Assembly: GCF_001625305.1 (NCBI RefSeq)
Contig: NW_017802379.1
Span: forward strand, 11,481,490 to 11,545,489
Length of the DNA: 64,000 nt
DNA from: Branchiostoma belcheri
Lineage: Eukaryota > Chordata > Leptocardii > Amphioxiformes > Branchiostomatidae
Direction: 5' to 3'
Shown here piece after piece: positions 1 through 12,645 of the stretch. Within the stretch, counting starts at the first letter, position 1; the number at the start of each line of letters is the position of its first letter. Both the position numbers and the translations under genes were made by a program. The notes under the pieces are model-generated. The model was given only the letters and a program-made list of their open reading frames with translations, made no database searches and was not told the origin of the DNA.

Positions 1-3000
1 CGTGCACTGATTTGTGAGTAGGCATGAAAGGAACATATTAAAGATATCTGATTTTGAGTGAGGTAGCGTAACATTAGTTTTGGAAGCTATGGATTGCATC
101 AGCTTTTGTCTGCATGGATACATTGAATTATTCGTTGTGTGGAGCAGCCATGATTAAACTTCTGGACTGGTGAAGCAACTGCAATAAGCTGTAGGAGTGA
201 ACATATTTTTCAACTGCTACTTTTAAAAATGTTTTCTAGCAACTAAGAAATCATATTCTCTTTAAACAGTTTCGAAAATTTATAGGGAAAAACATACAGT
301 CAAAGAACCTATTATTAAGCTGTTACTTTGTCAATGTGATTTGGTTTAGTGTAAATAACAGTCGCCGTATTCCTTCGAAGCTGAAATGTTACAAGGAATA
401 GTTTTAATACTAACACGATTCCCTTGTTTAAAATATTCTGAATCATTTCTAGCCGATCAGATTTTGACAAAAACACCACAAATAAATCTCAACGACCAAA
501 AAGACACAAAGATATTTGCATCGAACGTCAGCGTTATGTTTTAGTCCTAGAAATATTATATTGAGTGTAGTTAATAGCATGTCGCTGGCTTGGCTCAAGG
601 ATCTAAAGCAAGGCATCATTGCGCCTCAGGTCCTACCTAATGAAATAAAGAGTAAAAAGGACCCCGTGGTTTTCAGAAAATCAACTCACAACTGTAGCTC
701 GGAATACAAAACGCCCTGCGGGGGCTGCAACAAAGAATTAGATTATTCTCTCTTTTTGCTTTAGTGGAATTATCATTCACATTTATATATCATATGTTTC
801 CAACATCATATGCTCCCAAATGTTACCTGTACCGATTGTTATCCGCCTATGATTTAGTTATCTCAACCAAGATTTTGTTACCATCGGGATGAAACCCAAT
901 GATTCACGTCTCTTCAAATCGTCTGAAAAACCTGCCATATGTTACACGTTTCTCTATAGTATGTTTCTTGTCATTGACAAAGCACATAAAAGAAAATTCA
1001 AGACTGCGACGACGACGCACTCAAGTTAATACACTTACATAAGAGCCGCCATCAAACATAAGATGATTAACTAAGACATGATACTACATGAAAGTTACAC
1101 ACAAATAAACACAAGAAAACAATACAAATCAGACAGTATTGGGGACAAATTTAAATGTAACTAGCCTAAATGCGCTATCCCACCTCCCCTCCCTCTTGAC
1201 ATGTCAAAAAGAACTCAAGTGCAATATGGTAAAGCTCGAAACGGTTACTTTAAAAAAAAATTAAAAAGTCATATGTTTTTGGTAGGGTTACCGGTGCAAA
1301 CACGCCTAAAATGATCCGTTTGACCGTCAGTTACACAATTAGCCCATGTGGTATATACGTATTGCTTAAATACAGCATCATGAAGCAATAAGTCCTGCTC
1401 TTACCTGTTGAATAGCAGAGTTTGTGGGATAAAATTGGCCCGGAGATGAGCTGCTGAAGCCGGCTGCACGCAACAACGTTAACACACCACAAGCGCTACA
1501 ACAGGGCGGTAATTATGAGGAAGGACGGCGATCCTCTACCTCTCTATATCACCATGGCAACAACGGTCTGTTTTGGTGCTGCCTAAGGTGACAATGACAT
1601 CATACACTTCATTTGCATGTGCATCAAAGATAGATGTGGAGATTCAGTTAACAAGCTGTTCAACCCCCTCGCAGATAGCGATTGGTTGCAGTGTATTGTT
1701 CTTCTTTTAAAGAAGGATAGAATGGATCATTGCTCAAAATTTTTGCTCAAAATTAATCAATAATTTATCAAATCTTAAATTTTAATTTACCCCAATTTGG
1801 AATCGTTATAAGACATATGGATGTCGTTGTTGGTGGAAGTAACATTCGCGTTGTAAGAAATTTCTTAATTTTATTTTTATCTATTTCTATGTTGTTATGT
1901 TTTGTGTGGTACACTATTTTAATGTGTTTGTGTAGGTAAGATGTACTCTCCAAGCTACACATTAAATTAATCATGAATCTTAATGATAATTGGTAGGCGT
2001 GCAGTGGTTATAAAACAAATTTGAAGGTCAAAATGGTTATCCTATGATGTCCCTACGTTGCTGCAGAGAGTTGTGTATTTTTGAGTTTTTGTTTGTGGAG
2101 AACATAACTTGAGAAAACGCGGAAGGTTTTTAAAGGTATTTATAGGTACATGACAGGTAAAGGTAGAGTTTAACAATGGGCCTTCTAGCGGCTTTTAAGG
2201 TATTGTAGCGTAACATTATGGCTAGGGCAGGACTGACTTAGTGGGTTCCATGTGCGCCCTTATATATTATACATTTGTACATGCTTTTGTTAAAGTTACT
2301 TACCTACATGTAGTGATTTCTTTGAAATGTTAGAAGGCTTTCTTTCCTAAGATAAGACTGCGTACAGAATATGTATAATATACTATTAAATACAGTCGTC
2401 AGTGTTAATATTATTTAGGGGATGACATGAAATCGTTGAACTCTAGCTAATATTGAAAGGCTGTGTGTAATTGCTTACACCCCCTTTCACCTTAAACAGG
2501 GGATCTGTCAGTTTAATTGCCGATGGCAGTCTGGTATATGTTTGTCCATATGGTAAATTTATGAAAATAAAGATATAATTCAAGCATTTTAAGCCACAAT
2601 TATTGTATTTAATTGTATTGGATAACATTAAATTAATCCAAACTGTGTAACCACGTACACTGATTCACAACAAAATATTGCAATCATCATTATCGCCGTC
2701 GCTACCATGTTTCAAAGATGCCAACCACAACAAATTTTATTCTCTTCGGGTCAGCACTTGCCTGCAACCTCCCCAAACCATTTCCTTTAGATCCCAAAAG
2801 CCTCATCTCCTTCTGTGACAATATACAATACACTGTTTTACAAGGCAAATACAGCATGCTTTCTCAGCCAGGTTGGTACTTTAGTATTAAAAATGACACT
2901 CTTAAGTTACCACTAAAAGAAATAAGACTGACAAAAAAAATATTTGCACTGTTTTTGATGGATAACATTCCATGTTACCGTTTGATTATGCTCTGTGTGA

Positions 3001-3220
3001 TGTTTCTTTGTTTTCCTATTCTTTCCCTTTGAAGCTTTTACTGCTAATTTCACAAATGTAGTTTTTGAAGATACAGAAAAATACTCCGTATGTTCCCAAA
3101 TATTTTTGTTTTGACAATATTAAAATACTTTTTCGACAATCTATTTACGTATACACAACGAATTTTTACGTTACGTTATCTGCGTACATGTATTCTGTGG
3201 ATGCCGTGATCTGATTTCTA

Positions 3221-3543
3221 GACACTCTATTCATGAATTTCACACTCCCTATAATGCCTAGTAAAGATCACGGATATTGATGGGATATGACGTAAGAACT
3301 GCGACCTTGCGAGTAGGAGAGTCTTCGGTAGAAGGTAGAACGATAGAAGGTACGTCATTTTCTCTAATCCAACAAAAATGCTATCACGGCATACTAGAAA
3401 AAAAAAAACACTGATAGTTGACCAGTTTATCAATAGAACTTTTTAGAAATATTACATCGAGGAAGGCGGATGGGGGGATCTTACGTCATATCCGTGATCT
3501 TTACTAGGTATTATGGCAAGTGTGAAATTCATGAATTGAGTCG
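3221..3543. mobile_element. MITE-like inverted-repeat element (copy I)
   Basis: Arms of about 60-75 bp are inverted: the left starts at TTCATGAATTTCACAC, and the right ends in its complement at 3521-3537. Inside the arms both sides carry the block AAAGATCACGGATAT. The right end lies about 30 bp from the stop codon of the small membrane-protein gene, so the element probably forms part of its 3' untranslated region. No coding capacity. Confidence 0.7.
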
Positions 3544-3571
3544 TGCCTGGAAGTCTTTTGGAGAGGCCTAC

Positions 3572-5112
3572 TTAGTTCCCTTTCTCGGAATCCACGTAGG
3601 GGTACGTCACATCCACATAGAGCGCGAGCATGGTGGTGAGAAAAGATCCCACCGCGTACAGCATCAATATCCAGAAGACACCCGGAGCCTTCTGAAAGAG
3701 CAGAAAACAACGAGATAGCATTTTGCAAAACAACAACAACAACAACAACAAAACTACGTTTCCCCCCGTCTTTGGCGATACGTCCCTCAATACAGTTTGA
3801 CAGAAAAACACACACACAAAAAGAAAACAGTCGGGAACAATGTCAAATGCAAAATAAAACATGTCATGTAGATGTATAGTTATTTAAAAGAGAGAATGTA
3901 TAATAACATAAAAGAGGGGCTGCTTGTTGAAGTGAACTGTAAACTCATACACAACACGAGCCCACCATCTTTTTCTCTGTAGTTCTCTTAGAAAAGAAGA
4001 AAGAAATTAACACCTCTCGGTGAAAAATGTCCAGATGTTGACACATTGGCGCAACAAATCCATAGTGTGTTTTTAGCATACAGTCAGACATTCATTAGCT
4101 TTAGAGACTCGGTTGGCGTTACTCGAACGTACAGGTGGGGAAGTCTTGTAGAGTGCTTTCCCAAGGGTACAACTTCGGTGAGTATCGAGCCCGGGACCTA
4201 TTGGTTCCAAATCCAACGCTCTAACCGTTACGCCACAACGTACCACGTTTTTGTGTTGATTTAGATTAGCCATCGTGTACAGGTTTAATTTGTATTCAGA
4301 CTCAATCTTAGTAAGCGATGAGAATAGCTGATGCTCCGAAACGTGTTTTAAAGAGAAATTATACGGCTTTTGTATTGCGAAATGGTAAGTCACTAAAAAA
4401 ATTTCTAACAGCGCACTGTCATCATCATCATCATCTTCATTCATCCTCCATAATAGAGGTGGAGCATACAAAGTTAGCTCGCCAATACTGTTTGTCATAC
4501 ATCACAGAGATGAGTTCATGTCCCTCCAAGCCAGTTTCAGTTTCAATTAGTTTCTTAAGCGTAATGTTTGGGCGTCCAACTCTTCCCGTACCGGTATCAG
4601 GATTCCAGAGTAGAAGCCTACTGGCTGGTTCTTTACTACGTACTACATGACCGGCCAAGCTTAGTCGTCAACATTTGACTACTGAAGTTACATTTGGTAA
4701 CGAACCGTATAACTGATCATTAGTAGTATGTTTCCACCAGCGCACTATAGACATGAAGTATACATTTAGTATTGACTAAACAGTAAAAGTACATCTAAAG
4801 TACATGTAATACTGACTTCATACAGCATACATTTTGCTCGTCTAAAACGGCTAGTGAAAACGTGTAAATAGTACTTACCGGGTCGTACTCCGTTTGGTAG
4901 AGCACGAAGAAAGAAAGGCAGGTGAACACTGTCCATTTGATAGTGTGATACCACCGTACGTATGGTATGACGATCACTGGAGGGCGCATTATTGCTGGTG
5001 CCGGCTCGGTGTTGGAAGCGGCGATAGTGGCTGTGGCCTTCTCCACGTCATCTGCCATTGTTGCCTTCTCCACGTCATCTGCCATTGTTGCCTTCTCCAC
5101 GTCATCTGCCAT
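3572..5112 (-). CDS. Small two-pass membrane protein, copy I (2 coding exons, 117 aa)
   Basis: The family is not recognised. Coding exon 1 runs 5112-4879 and exon 2 runs 3691-3572 (stop TAA). The junction is in phase 0, with donor CCG|GTAAGT and acceptor TTTCAG|AAG. The ATG is in a good context (AACAATGG), 17 nt after a strong acceptor (TTCTCTTCTAG, exon start 5129), so an upstream non-coding exon probably exists. The protein begins with three tandem copies of MADDVEKAT, then a Pro-rich stretch, a first hydrophobic segment (TIKWTVFTCLSFFVLYQ), a short loop, a second (VFWILMLYAVGSFLTTMLAL) and the tail ending DSEKGN. A further exon between the two cannot be excluded, but the joined frame reads cleanly. 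The duplicate in copy II keeps both frames open, which supports it being a real gene. Confidence 0.65.
4086..4255 (-). mobile_element. tRNA-derived SINE fragment
   Basis: On the minus strand the sequence reads GTGGCGTAACGGTTAGAGCG followed by GGTCCCGGGCTCGATAC. These are A-box and B-box-like parts of a tRNA-derived head, and a SINE body with CACTCTACAAGAC follows. The duplicate lies at 11046-11222. A related plus-strand copy is at 29168-29365. Confidence 0.75.
5032..5112 (-). repeat. 27-bp coding minisatellite, three units
   Basis: Three near-identical 27-bp units each encode MADDVEKAT at the N-terminus of the copy I membrane protein. The copy II gene has one unit. The expansion is in frame and also supplies three potential start codons. 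Confidence 0.9.
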
Positions 5113-5507
5113 TGTTGACAAGTGATGAGCTAGAAGAGAAACAGGTTGTAATAAGAAATGCAGAAATCTACTCGGAAGCAAATGCAGCAAATGGCTTCAC
5201 CACATCGCCCGTACCAACAACCGACCTGCCCGTTCTCAATACACATGCTGCAAACTAAAGAAATGGCAGTCCTACTAAAATAAATTCTCTTTGTAATGTA
5301 TAAGCGCTTTATATCGACGAACAATGGTTGTAAAGTACGTGTTTTCGCACATTTTGTGCCACCGGATCAGTTGTAATTGGCTACTCTACAAGTGAAAGAA
5401 CCGGGTCCGTGGGCCTTGATAAATTATTCATAAATCGGTGGCTGCTAGAGATTTACTGGATGGCATTCAGTGACGAGCCCCCCCTCCCCACAGACAGTAA
5501 AAAAAAA

Positions 5508-5552
5508 TCAATCAATCAATCAATCAATCAATCTATCAATCAATCAATTAAT
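5508..5552. repeat. (AATC)n microsatellite
   Basis: Tandem AATC/ATCA units, also present in copy II at 12430-12482 with a different unit count. Confidence 0.9.
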
Positions 5553-5721
5553 CAACTATATTGCTCAACAATTGTAGCTGGTACAATGTATTGCAAAGAA
5601 ACAACAATGGTACATACACAAACTAATACTAAAATATAATTCTAACGAGCTTGTCCATAATGATACTAAACCTAATCCATTGCGTTCTCTTAGGAAGAGT
5701 AACTATTATTACATTCCGTAA

Positions 5722-6690
5722 CCACGGTGGTAAAATCTGGGTTGCAAAGTTCCCACATGCCATAAAACCCGAACTGTGTTCGATCGTGTTCGATCTGGGC
5801 AATTCGAATCGAACCCGGGTTCTATTTCGGGGTCACCTGCGGTCATTTACAATAAAGTGGCAAAACAAGCCTTTCTGCCTCCGTGCCGTGCAACAGATAA
5901 AAAACAACACTTTTCTATAGATAAAAACAGTTTCCTGGACAGTACATGTCCGCTATCATTTTTTTGTGGACATGTCACATGTAGCGAAGCTACTGTCGTA
6001 TCCTTGGGTGACCTTGAATACTGTAATGATTCTTTACGCCAGTATGAATAACACAATGCAGACTTTTGGTCGACATGACATGTCTGGAAAACTCGTTTTA
6101 ACCTGCAAGCATGGAAAGTCAAGCATACCCCATTCACGGCTCAAAATGACCGTTACGGTTGTCCCGAAAATCGTGTTTTAGGGATTTTTTAAAAAATGGC
6201 CTCAATTTTGAATTATGGGTAATTTAGTGCGAAAAATGTAGAAAGAAGAAATCATTTTTTCACCAATATGTCGACAAAAACTAGACTTAAAATCAGAAAT
6301 TAAAAAATCCCTAAAACACGATTTTTGATCTTATTCCTAGTCGTCGAAAAATATAAAAATCGGGAATCTGGGGTAATATACGTAGCCAGGTTAAAACGAT
6401 GTTTGCCTAAAAACGTGACATGACTTGTGGTCGGAAATCCGAAAAAAAACGTCTTTCAGAGCGAAATTTTGAAAAATCAATGATTTAACATAAACAGCTA
6501 ATATTGAAAGGATGTTAAGGCAATAATTTCATTTTCATTTGACGAAATTTACCATTAAATCATTTTTGTTTATTTTCAAGTGTTTTACTGGTAGGCCAAA
6601 CTCGGCCCAAATAGCGTCTTGTAACCCGATACCTTTTAGAACGCGCCTAGCAATGGGAAAGAATACCGTAGTGACAGACCGCCGTGAACA
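5722..6690. repeat. Copy I-specific insert with nested inverted repeats
   Basis: About 970 bp separate the end of the copy I similarity from the start of copy II; at the copy II/III junction the same two blocks nearly touch. The insert contains nested inverted repeats: outer arms near 6071-6107 and 6388-6434 (both with a GGTTAAAACGA-type motif and a CATGACATG/CATGACTTG block), and inner arms at 6167-6192 and 6302-6330 around AAATCCCTAAAACACGATTT. This looks like a foldback transposon. No gene seen. Confidence 0.6.
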
Positions 6691-9151
6691 GTAATTCAGC
6701 GGATGTATCAGCTATTTAGAATACGGTGCCTCTTTTGTAGTGATTCAAATATGAATTTTCCAACCTACACTGATATCTGAGTATGGCATGAAAGGAAAAT
6801 ATTAAAGATATCTGATTTTGAGTGAGGTAGCGTAACATTAGTTTTGGAAGCTATGGATTGCATCACCTTTTGTCTGCATGAATACAATGAATTACTCGTT
6901 GTGTGGAGCAGCCATAATTAAACATCTGGACTGGTGAAGCAACTGCAATAAGCTGTAGGAGTGAACATATTATCTAAACGCGACTTTTCAAAAGGTTTTC
7001 TGCCAACTAAAAAATCTTATTCTCTCGAAGCATTTTCGGAATTTTATTGGGGAAAACATACAGCCAATGAATTTAAGCTGTTACTAAGTCAATGTGGTTT
7101 GGTTTAGTGTTAACAACTGCCGTCGTATTCCTTCGAAGCTGAAATGTTACAAGTAATAGTTATAATATACTAACACGATTCCCTTGTTTAGAATATTCTG
7201 AATCATTTCTAGTCGATCAGATTTTGACAAAAAAAACAAAAAAATATCAACGGCCAAAAAGACACAAAGTTATTTGCATCGCAAGTCAGCGTTATGTTTT
7301 AGTCCTAGAAATATTATATTGAGTGTAGTTAATAGCATGTCGCTGGCTTGGCTCAACGATCTAAAGCAAGGCATCATTGCGCCTCAGGTCCTACCTAATG
7401 AAATAAAGAGTAAAAAGGACCCTGTGGTTTTCAGAAAATCAACTGTAGCTCGGAATACAAAATGCCCTGCGGGGACCGCAACAAAGAATTAGGTCTTCTC
7501 TTTTTGCTATAGTGGGATTATCATTCACATGTTTATATATCATATCTTCTCAACATCATATGCTCCCAAATGTTACCTGTACCAATAGTTATCCGCCTGT
7601 GATTTAGTTAACCAAGATTTTGTAACCATCGGGATGAAACCCAATGATTCACGTCTCTTCAAATCTTCTGAAAAACTTGCCATATGTTACACGTTTCTCT
7701 ATGTTTCTTGTCATTGCCAAAGCACATAATAAGAAAAATACAAGACTGTGATGACGACGCACTCAAGTTAATACACTTATATAAGTGCCGCCATCTAACA
7801 GAAAATAATTAACAAATACATAATACGACATGGAAGTTACGCACAAATATAAACAAGCAAACAATAGAAATCAGACAATATAATGCGCTGTCCCATCCCC
7901 CTTTCCCGTGATATGTCAAGAAGAACTCAAGTGAAATATGGTAAAGGTCGAAACGGTTAATTAAAATTTACATTTTTTTGGTAGTGTTATTGGTGAAAAC
8001 ACGCCTAAAAGTATGCATTTGACCGTCAGTTACATACAAGCTTTACCCATGCAATATATACAAAATGCTTAAATACAGCATTCTAAAGCAAAAGTCCTGC
8101 GCTTACCTGTTGAATAGCAGAGTTTGTGGGATGAAATTGGCTCGGTGAGCTGTTGAAGCCGACTGCTCGCAACAACACACCATGAGCGCTATAAAAATTC
8201 AATTAAGACTCGATTATGAAGGAGGACGCCAACACTCTGCCTCTCTATATCACCATGGCAACTGCGGTCTCTTTTGGTGCTGCCCAGGTGACAATGACAT
8301 CATACAATTCATTTACATGTACATCAAAGAGATCCAGTTAACATGTGGAGATTCAGTTAACATGCAGTTCAACCCCGGTGCCGATAGCGATGGTTGGTCA
8401 GCATTACAGTGTATCGTTTCTCTTAAAGCAGGATAGGATGGATTATTGCTAAAAATTTGGCTCAAAATTAATCAATAATTTATCAAATCTTGAATTTTAA
8501 TTTACCCCAATTTGGAATCGTTATAAGGCAAACGGATGTCGTTGTTGGTGGAAGTAACATTCGCGTTGTTAGATATTTCTTAACTTTATTTTTATCTATT
8601 TCTATGTTGTTATGTTTAGTGCGGTACACTATTTTAATGTGTTTGTGTAGGTGAGAGGTACTCGCCAAGCTACACATCAAATTAATCATGGATCTTAATG
8701 ATATTTGGTAGGCGTGCAGCGGTTATAAAACATATTTGAAGGTCAAAATGGTTATTTTATGACGTCCCTACGTTGATGCTGCAGAGAGTTGTGCATTTTT
8801 GAGGTTTTGTTTGTGGACAACATAACTTGAGAAAACGCGGAAGGTTTTTAAAGGTATTTATAGGTACATGACAGGTAAAGGTAGAGTTCGACAATGGGAT
8901 CCCTAAAGGCCTTTAAGGTATTGCAGCGTAACATTATGGCTAGGGCAGGACTAACTTAGTGGGTTTCATGTGCGCCCTTATATATTACACATTTGTACAT
9001 GCTTTTGTTAAAGCTACTTACCTACATGTAGTAAGTTCCTTGAAATGTTAGGAGGCTTTCTTTCCTAAGGTAAGACTGGGTACAGATAATATTATTTGGC
9101 GATGACATAAGATCTTGTAACTGTAGCTAATATTGAAAGGCTGTGTGTAAT

Positions 9152-9467
9152 GGACCTATACCATTATTACGTCACAGTTTGTTTACCTGTTCTAAAGAAC
9201 ATTCTAGTACGGTCAGTTTAAGAATAAAGATCATTTCAAAGTGGGGTATGTCTGATTTTTTTTGCTGCGTCTAGTTGTGTTGACACAGCATTACATGCCG
9301 CATGAGTGATTTATAAGGTGACATTAGACGAAAGTAGTACTGTAGCCTTATATTAGGCTAACGCTACACAAACACACACCGCGCTACGCACCCCTGTACA
9401 ATATAAACGTCGATTGACCGACATTCATTGTGGTAAACAAACTGTGACGTAATAAAGGTATAAGTCC
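9152..9467. mobile_element. 316-bp non-autonomous DNA transposon with 35-bp terminal inverted repeats
   Basis: The ends GGACCTATACC... and ...GGTATAAGTCC are inverted repeats over 35 bp with two mismatches, and share the inner block ATTACGTCACAGTTTGTTTA. Copy I (about 2461-2475) keeps the uninterrupted empty site GTGTAATTGCTTAC. Comparing the two gives a 2-bp target duplication AT, or none if the terminal T/A belongs to the element. The family is not determined. No coding capacity. Confidence 0.85.
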
Positions 9468-10185
9468 ATTGCTTACATCCCCCTTTCACCTTAGACAGGG
9501 AATCTGTCAGTTTAATTGCCGATGGCTGTCTGGTATATGTCTGCCAATATGGAAAATAAAAATAAAAAAACAATCAAAGCATTATGAGGCCACATGTATT
9601 TTATTTAATTGTATTGAATAACATTAAATTAATCCACAATGTGTAACCACGTACACTGATTCACAACAAAATATTGCAATCATCATTATCGATGTCGCTA
9701 CCATGTTTCAAAGATGCCGACCACAAAAAAACTGTTTTCTATTCTCTTCGGGTCAGCACTTGCCTGCAACCTTCCCTAAACTCTGTCCTCTACATCCTCA
9801 AAGCCTCATCTCCTTCTGTGACAATATACAATACACTGTTTTACAAGCAAATACAGCATGCTTTCTCAGCCAGGTTGGTACTTTAGTATTAAAAATGGCA
9901 CTCTTTTTGATAGTTACCACTAAAAGAAATAAGACTGACAAAAATACTTGATTTCTTCTGCTCTGTGTGATGTTTGTTTTCTTATTCTTTCTCTTTAAAG
10001 CTTTTCCTGCTAATTTCACAAATATAATTTTTGAAGATAGAGAAAAATACTCCGTATGTTCTCAAATATTTTTGTTTTGACAATATTAAAATACTTTTTC
10101 GACAATGTATTTACGTATACAGAACGGATTTTTACGTTACGTTATCTGCGTACATGTATTCTGTGGATGCCGTGATCTGATTTCT

Positions 10186-10494
10186 TGACACTCTATTCAT
10201 GAATTTCACACTCCCTATATAACGCCCAGTAAAGATCACGGATATGGATGGGACATGACGTAAGAACTGCATATACCTAATGCGACCTTGCGAGTAGGAG
10301 AGTCTTTGGTAGAAGGTAGAAGGTACGTCATTTTCTCTAATCCAACAAAAATGATATCACGGCATACTAGAAAAAAATCAATAGAACTTTTTGGAAATAT
10401 TACATCGAGGAAGGCGGATGGGGGGATCTTACGTCATATCCGTGATCTTTACCAGGTATTATGGGAAGTGTGAAATTCATGAATTGAGTCGTGC
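10186..10494. mobile_element. MITE-like inverted-repeat element (copy II)
   Basis: Same element as at 3221-3543, at the same place relative to the gene in copy II. It therefore inserted before the segmental duplication. The middle part is shorter than in copy I. Confidence 0.7.
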
Positions 10495-10525
10495 CTGGAA
10501 GTCTTTGTCTTTTGGAGAGGCCTAC

Positions 10526-12038
10526 TTAGTTCCCTTTCTCGGAATCTGCGTAGGGGTACGTCACATCCACATAGAGCGCGAGCATGGTGGTGAGAAAAGA
10601 TCCCACCGCGTACAGCATCAATATCCAGAAGACACCCGGAGCCTTCTGAAAAAGCAGAAAACAACGAGATAGCATTTTGCAAAACAACAACAACAACAAC
10701 AACAAAACTAAGTTTCCCCCCGTCTTTGGCGATACGTCCCTTAAAACAGTTTGACAGAAAAACACACACACACAAAAAAAAGAAAACAGTCGGGAACAAT
10801 GTCAAATGCAAAATAAAACATGCCATGTAGATGTATAGTTATTTAAAAGAGAGAATGTCTAATAACATAGGAGAGGGGCTGCTTGTTGAAGTGAACTGTA
10901 AACTCATACACAACACGAGCCCACCATCTTTTTCTCTTTAGTTCTCTTAGAAAAGAAGAAAGAAAGTAACACCTCTCGGTGGCAAATGTGCAGATGTTGA
11001 CACATTGGCGTACCAAATCTGTAGTGTGTTTTTAGTATACAGCCAGACGTTCATTAGCCTTAGCCCTCGAGCTCGGTGGGCGTCACTCCACCGTACAGGT
11101 GGGGACGTCTTGTAGAGTGCTTTCCCAAGGACACAATTTCAGGCCACGGTGAGTATCGAGCCCGGGACCTATTGGTTCCAAGTCCAACGCTCTAACCGTT
11201 ACGCCACAACGTACCACGTTTTTGTGTTGATTTAGATTAGCCATCATGTACAGGTTTAATTTGTAATCAGACTCAATCTTAGTAAGCGATGAAAATAGCT
11301 GATGCTATCCGAAACGTGTTTTTAAAGAGAAATTATACGGCTTCTTTACACAATTTGTATTGCGAAATGGTAAGTCACTAAAAAAATTTCTAACAGCGCA
11401 CTATCATCATCATCATCTTCATTCATCCTCCATAATAGAGGTGGAGCATTCAAAGTTAGCTCGCCAATACTCAGTAGTTTGTCATACATTACAGAGATGA
11501 GTTCATGTCCCTCCAATCCAGTTTCAGTTTCAATTAGTTTCTTAAGCGTAATGTTTGGCGTCCAACTCTTCTCGTACCGGTATCAGGAATCCAGAGTAGA
11601 AGCCTACTGGCTGGTTCTTTACTACGTACTACATGACCGGCCAAGCTTAGTCGTCGACATTTGACTACTGAAGTTACATTTGGTAACGAACCGTATAACT
11701 GATCATTAGTAGTATGTTTCCACCAGCGCACTATAGACATGAAGTATACATTTAGTATTGACTAAACAGTAAAAGTACATCTAAAGTAATACTGACTTCA
11801 TACAGCATCTATTTTGTTCGTCTAAAACGGCTAGTGAAAACGTGTAAATGGTACTTACCGGGTCGTACTCCGTTTGGTAGAGCACGAAGAAAGAAAGGCA
11901 GGTGAACACGGTCCATTTGATAGTGTGATACCACCGTACGTATGGTATGACGATCACTGGAGGGCGCATTATTGGTGGTGCCGGCTCGGTGTTGGAAGCG
12001 GCGATAGTGGCTGTGGCCTTCTCCACATCATCTGCCAT
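10526..12038 (-). CDS. Small two-pass membrane protein, copy II (2 coding exons, 99 aa)
   Basis: This is a paralogue of the gene at 3572-5112. Exon 1 runs 12038-11859 and exon 2 runs 10645-10526, with the same phase-0 junction and splice signals. It has a single MADDVEKAT at the N-terminus instead of three. There are only a few amino-acid changes, including Val to Ala in the C-terminal PYxDSEKGN tail. Both hydrophobic segments are preserved. Few replacements among many silent or flanking differences suggest that both copies are still functional. Family and function are not recognised. Confidence 0.65.
11046..11222 (-). mobile_element. tRNA-derived SINE fragment (copy II)
   Basis: Same insertion as at 4086-4255, carried by the segmental duplication. 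This copy keeps a few bases lost from copy I (CCACGGTGAGTATCGAGC region). Confidence 0.75.
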
Positions 12039-12645
12039 TGTTGACAAGTGATGAGCTAGAAGAGAAACAGGTTGTAACAAGAAATGCAGAAATTTGTTTG
12101 GAAGCAAATGCAGCAAATGGCTTCACCACATCGCCCGTACCAACAACCGACTTGCCCGTTCTCAATACACATGCTGCAAACTAAAGAAATGGCAGTCCTA
12201 CTAAAATAAATTCCCTTTGTAATGTATAAGCGCTTTATATCGACGAACAATGGTTGTGAAGTACGTGTTTTCGCACATCTTGTGCCACCGGATCAGTTGT
12301 AATTGGCTACTCTACAAGTGAAAGAACCGGGTCCGTGGGCCTTGATAAATTATTCATAAATCGGTGGCTGCTAGAAATTTACTGGATGGCATTCAGTGAC
12401 GAGCCCCCCCCCCTCCCCACAGACAGTAAAAAATCAATCAATCAATCAATCAATCTATCAATCTATCAATCAATCAATTCATCAACTATATTGCTCAACA
12501 ACTGTAGCTGGTACATTGTATTGCAAAGAAAAAACAACGGTACATACACAAACTAATACTCAAATATAATTCTAACGAGCTAGTCCATAATGATACTAAA
12601 CCTAATCTATTGCGTTTTCTTAGGAAGAACATTATTACATTCAGT

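Larger units (their letters stand above)
1..6690. repeat. Tandem segmental duplication, copy I (5' end cut by window)
   Basis: Bases from about position 6 match copy II from about 6768 almost continuously, and both match copy III. Shared landmarks are the segment with TTAGTCCTAGAAATATTATA near 540, 7300 and 13470, and the two exons of the small membrane-protein gene. The copies differ by many substitutions and small indels. Copy I carries private sequence from about 5722 to 6690 that is absent at the copy II/III junction. Apart from the gene at 3572-5112, I see no coding sequence in it. The open frames around 516-764 occur in all three copies but resemble no protein and lie where the 3' flank of the gene should be. 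Confidence 0.85.
6691..12645. repeat. Tandem segmental duplication, copy II (complete unit)
   Basis: The unit begins near 6691 with a block (CAGTAATTCAGCGGATGTAT) that recurs at about 12645, giving a period of about 5.95 kb. It holds an intact second copy of the two-exon membrane-protein gene. It also carries a private 316-bp transposon at 9152-9467 that is missing from copy I. Outside the gene I see only repeats and non-coding sequence. Confidence 0.85.

Noticed and set aside
516-764. Open frame repeated in all three duplication copies (also 7274-7492 and 13443-13670)
   Set aside because: It is kept because the copies are recent. The frame ends differ, no domain is visible, and it lies in the 3' flank of the small membrane-protein gene.
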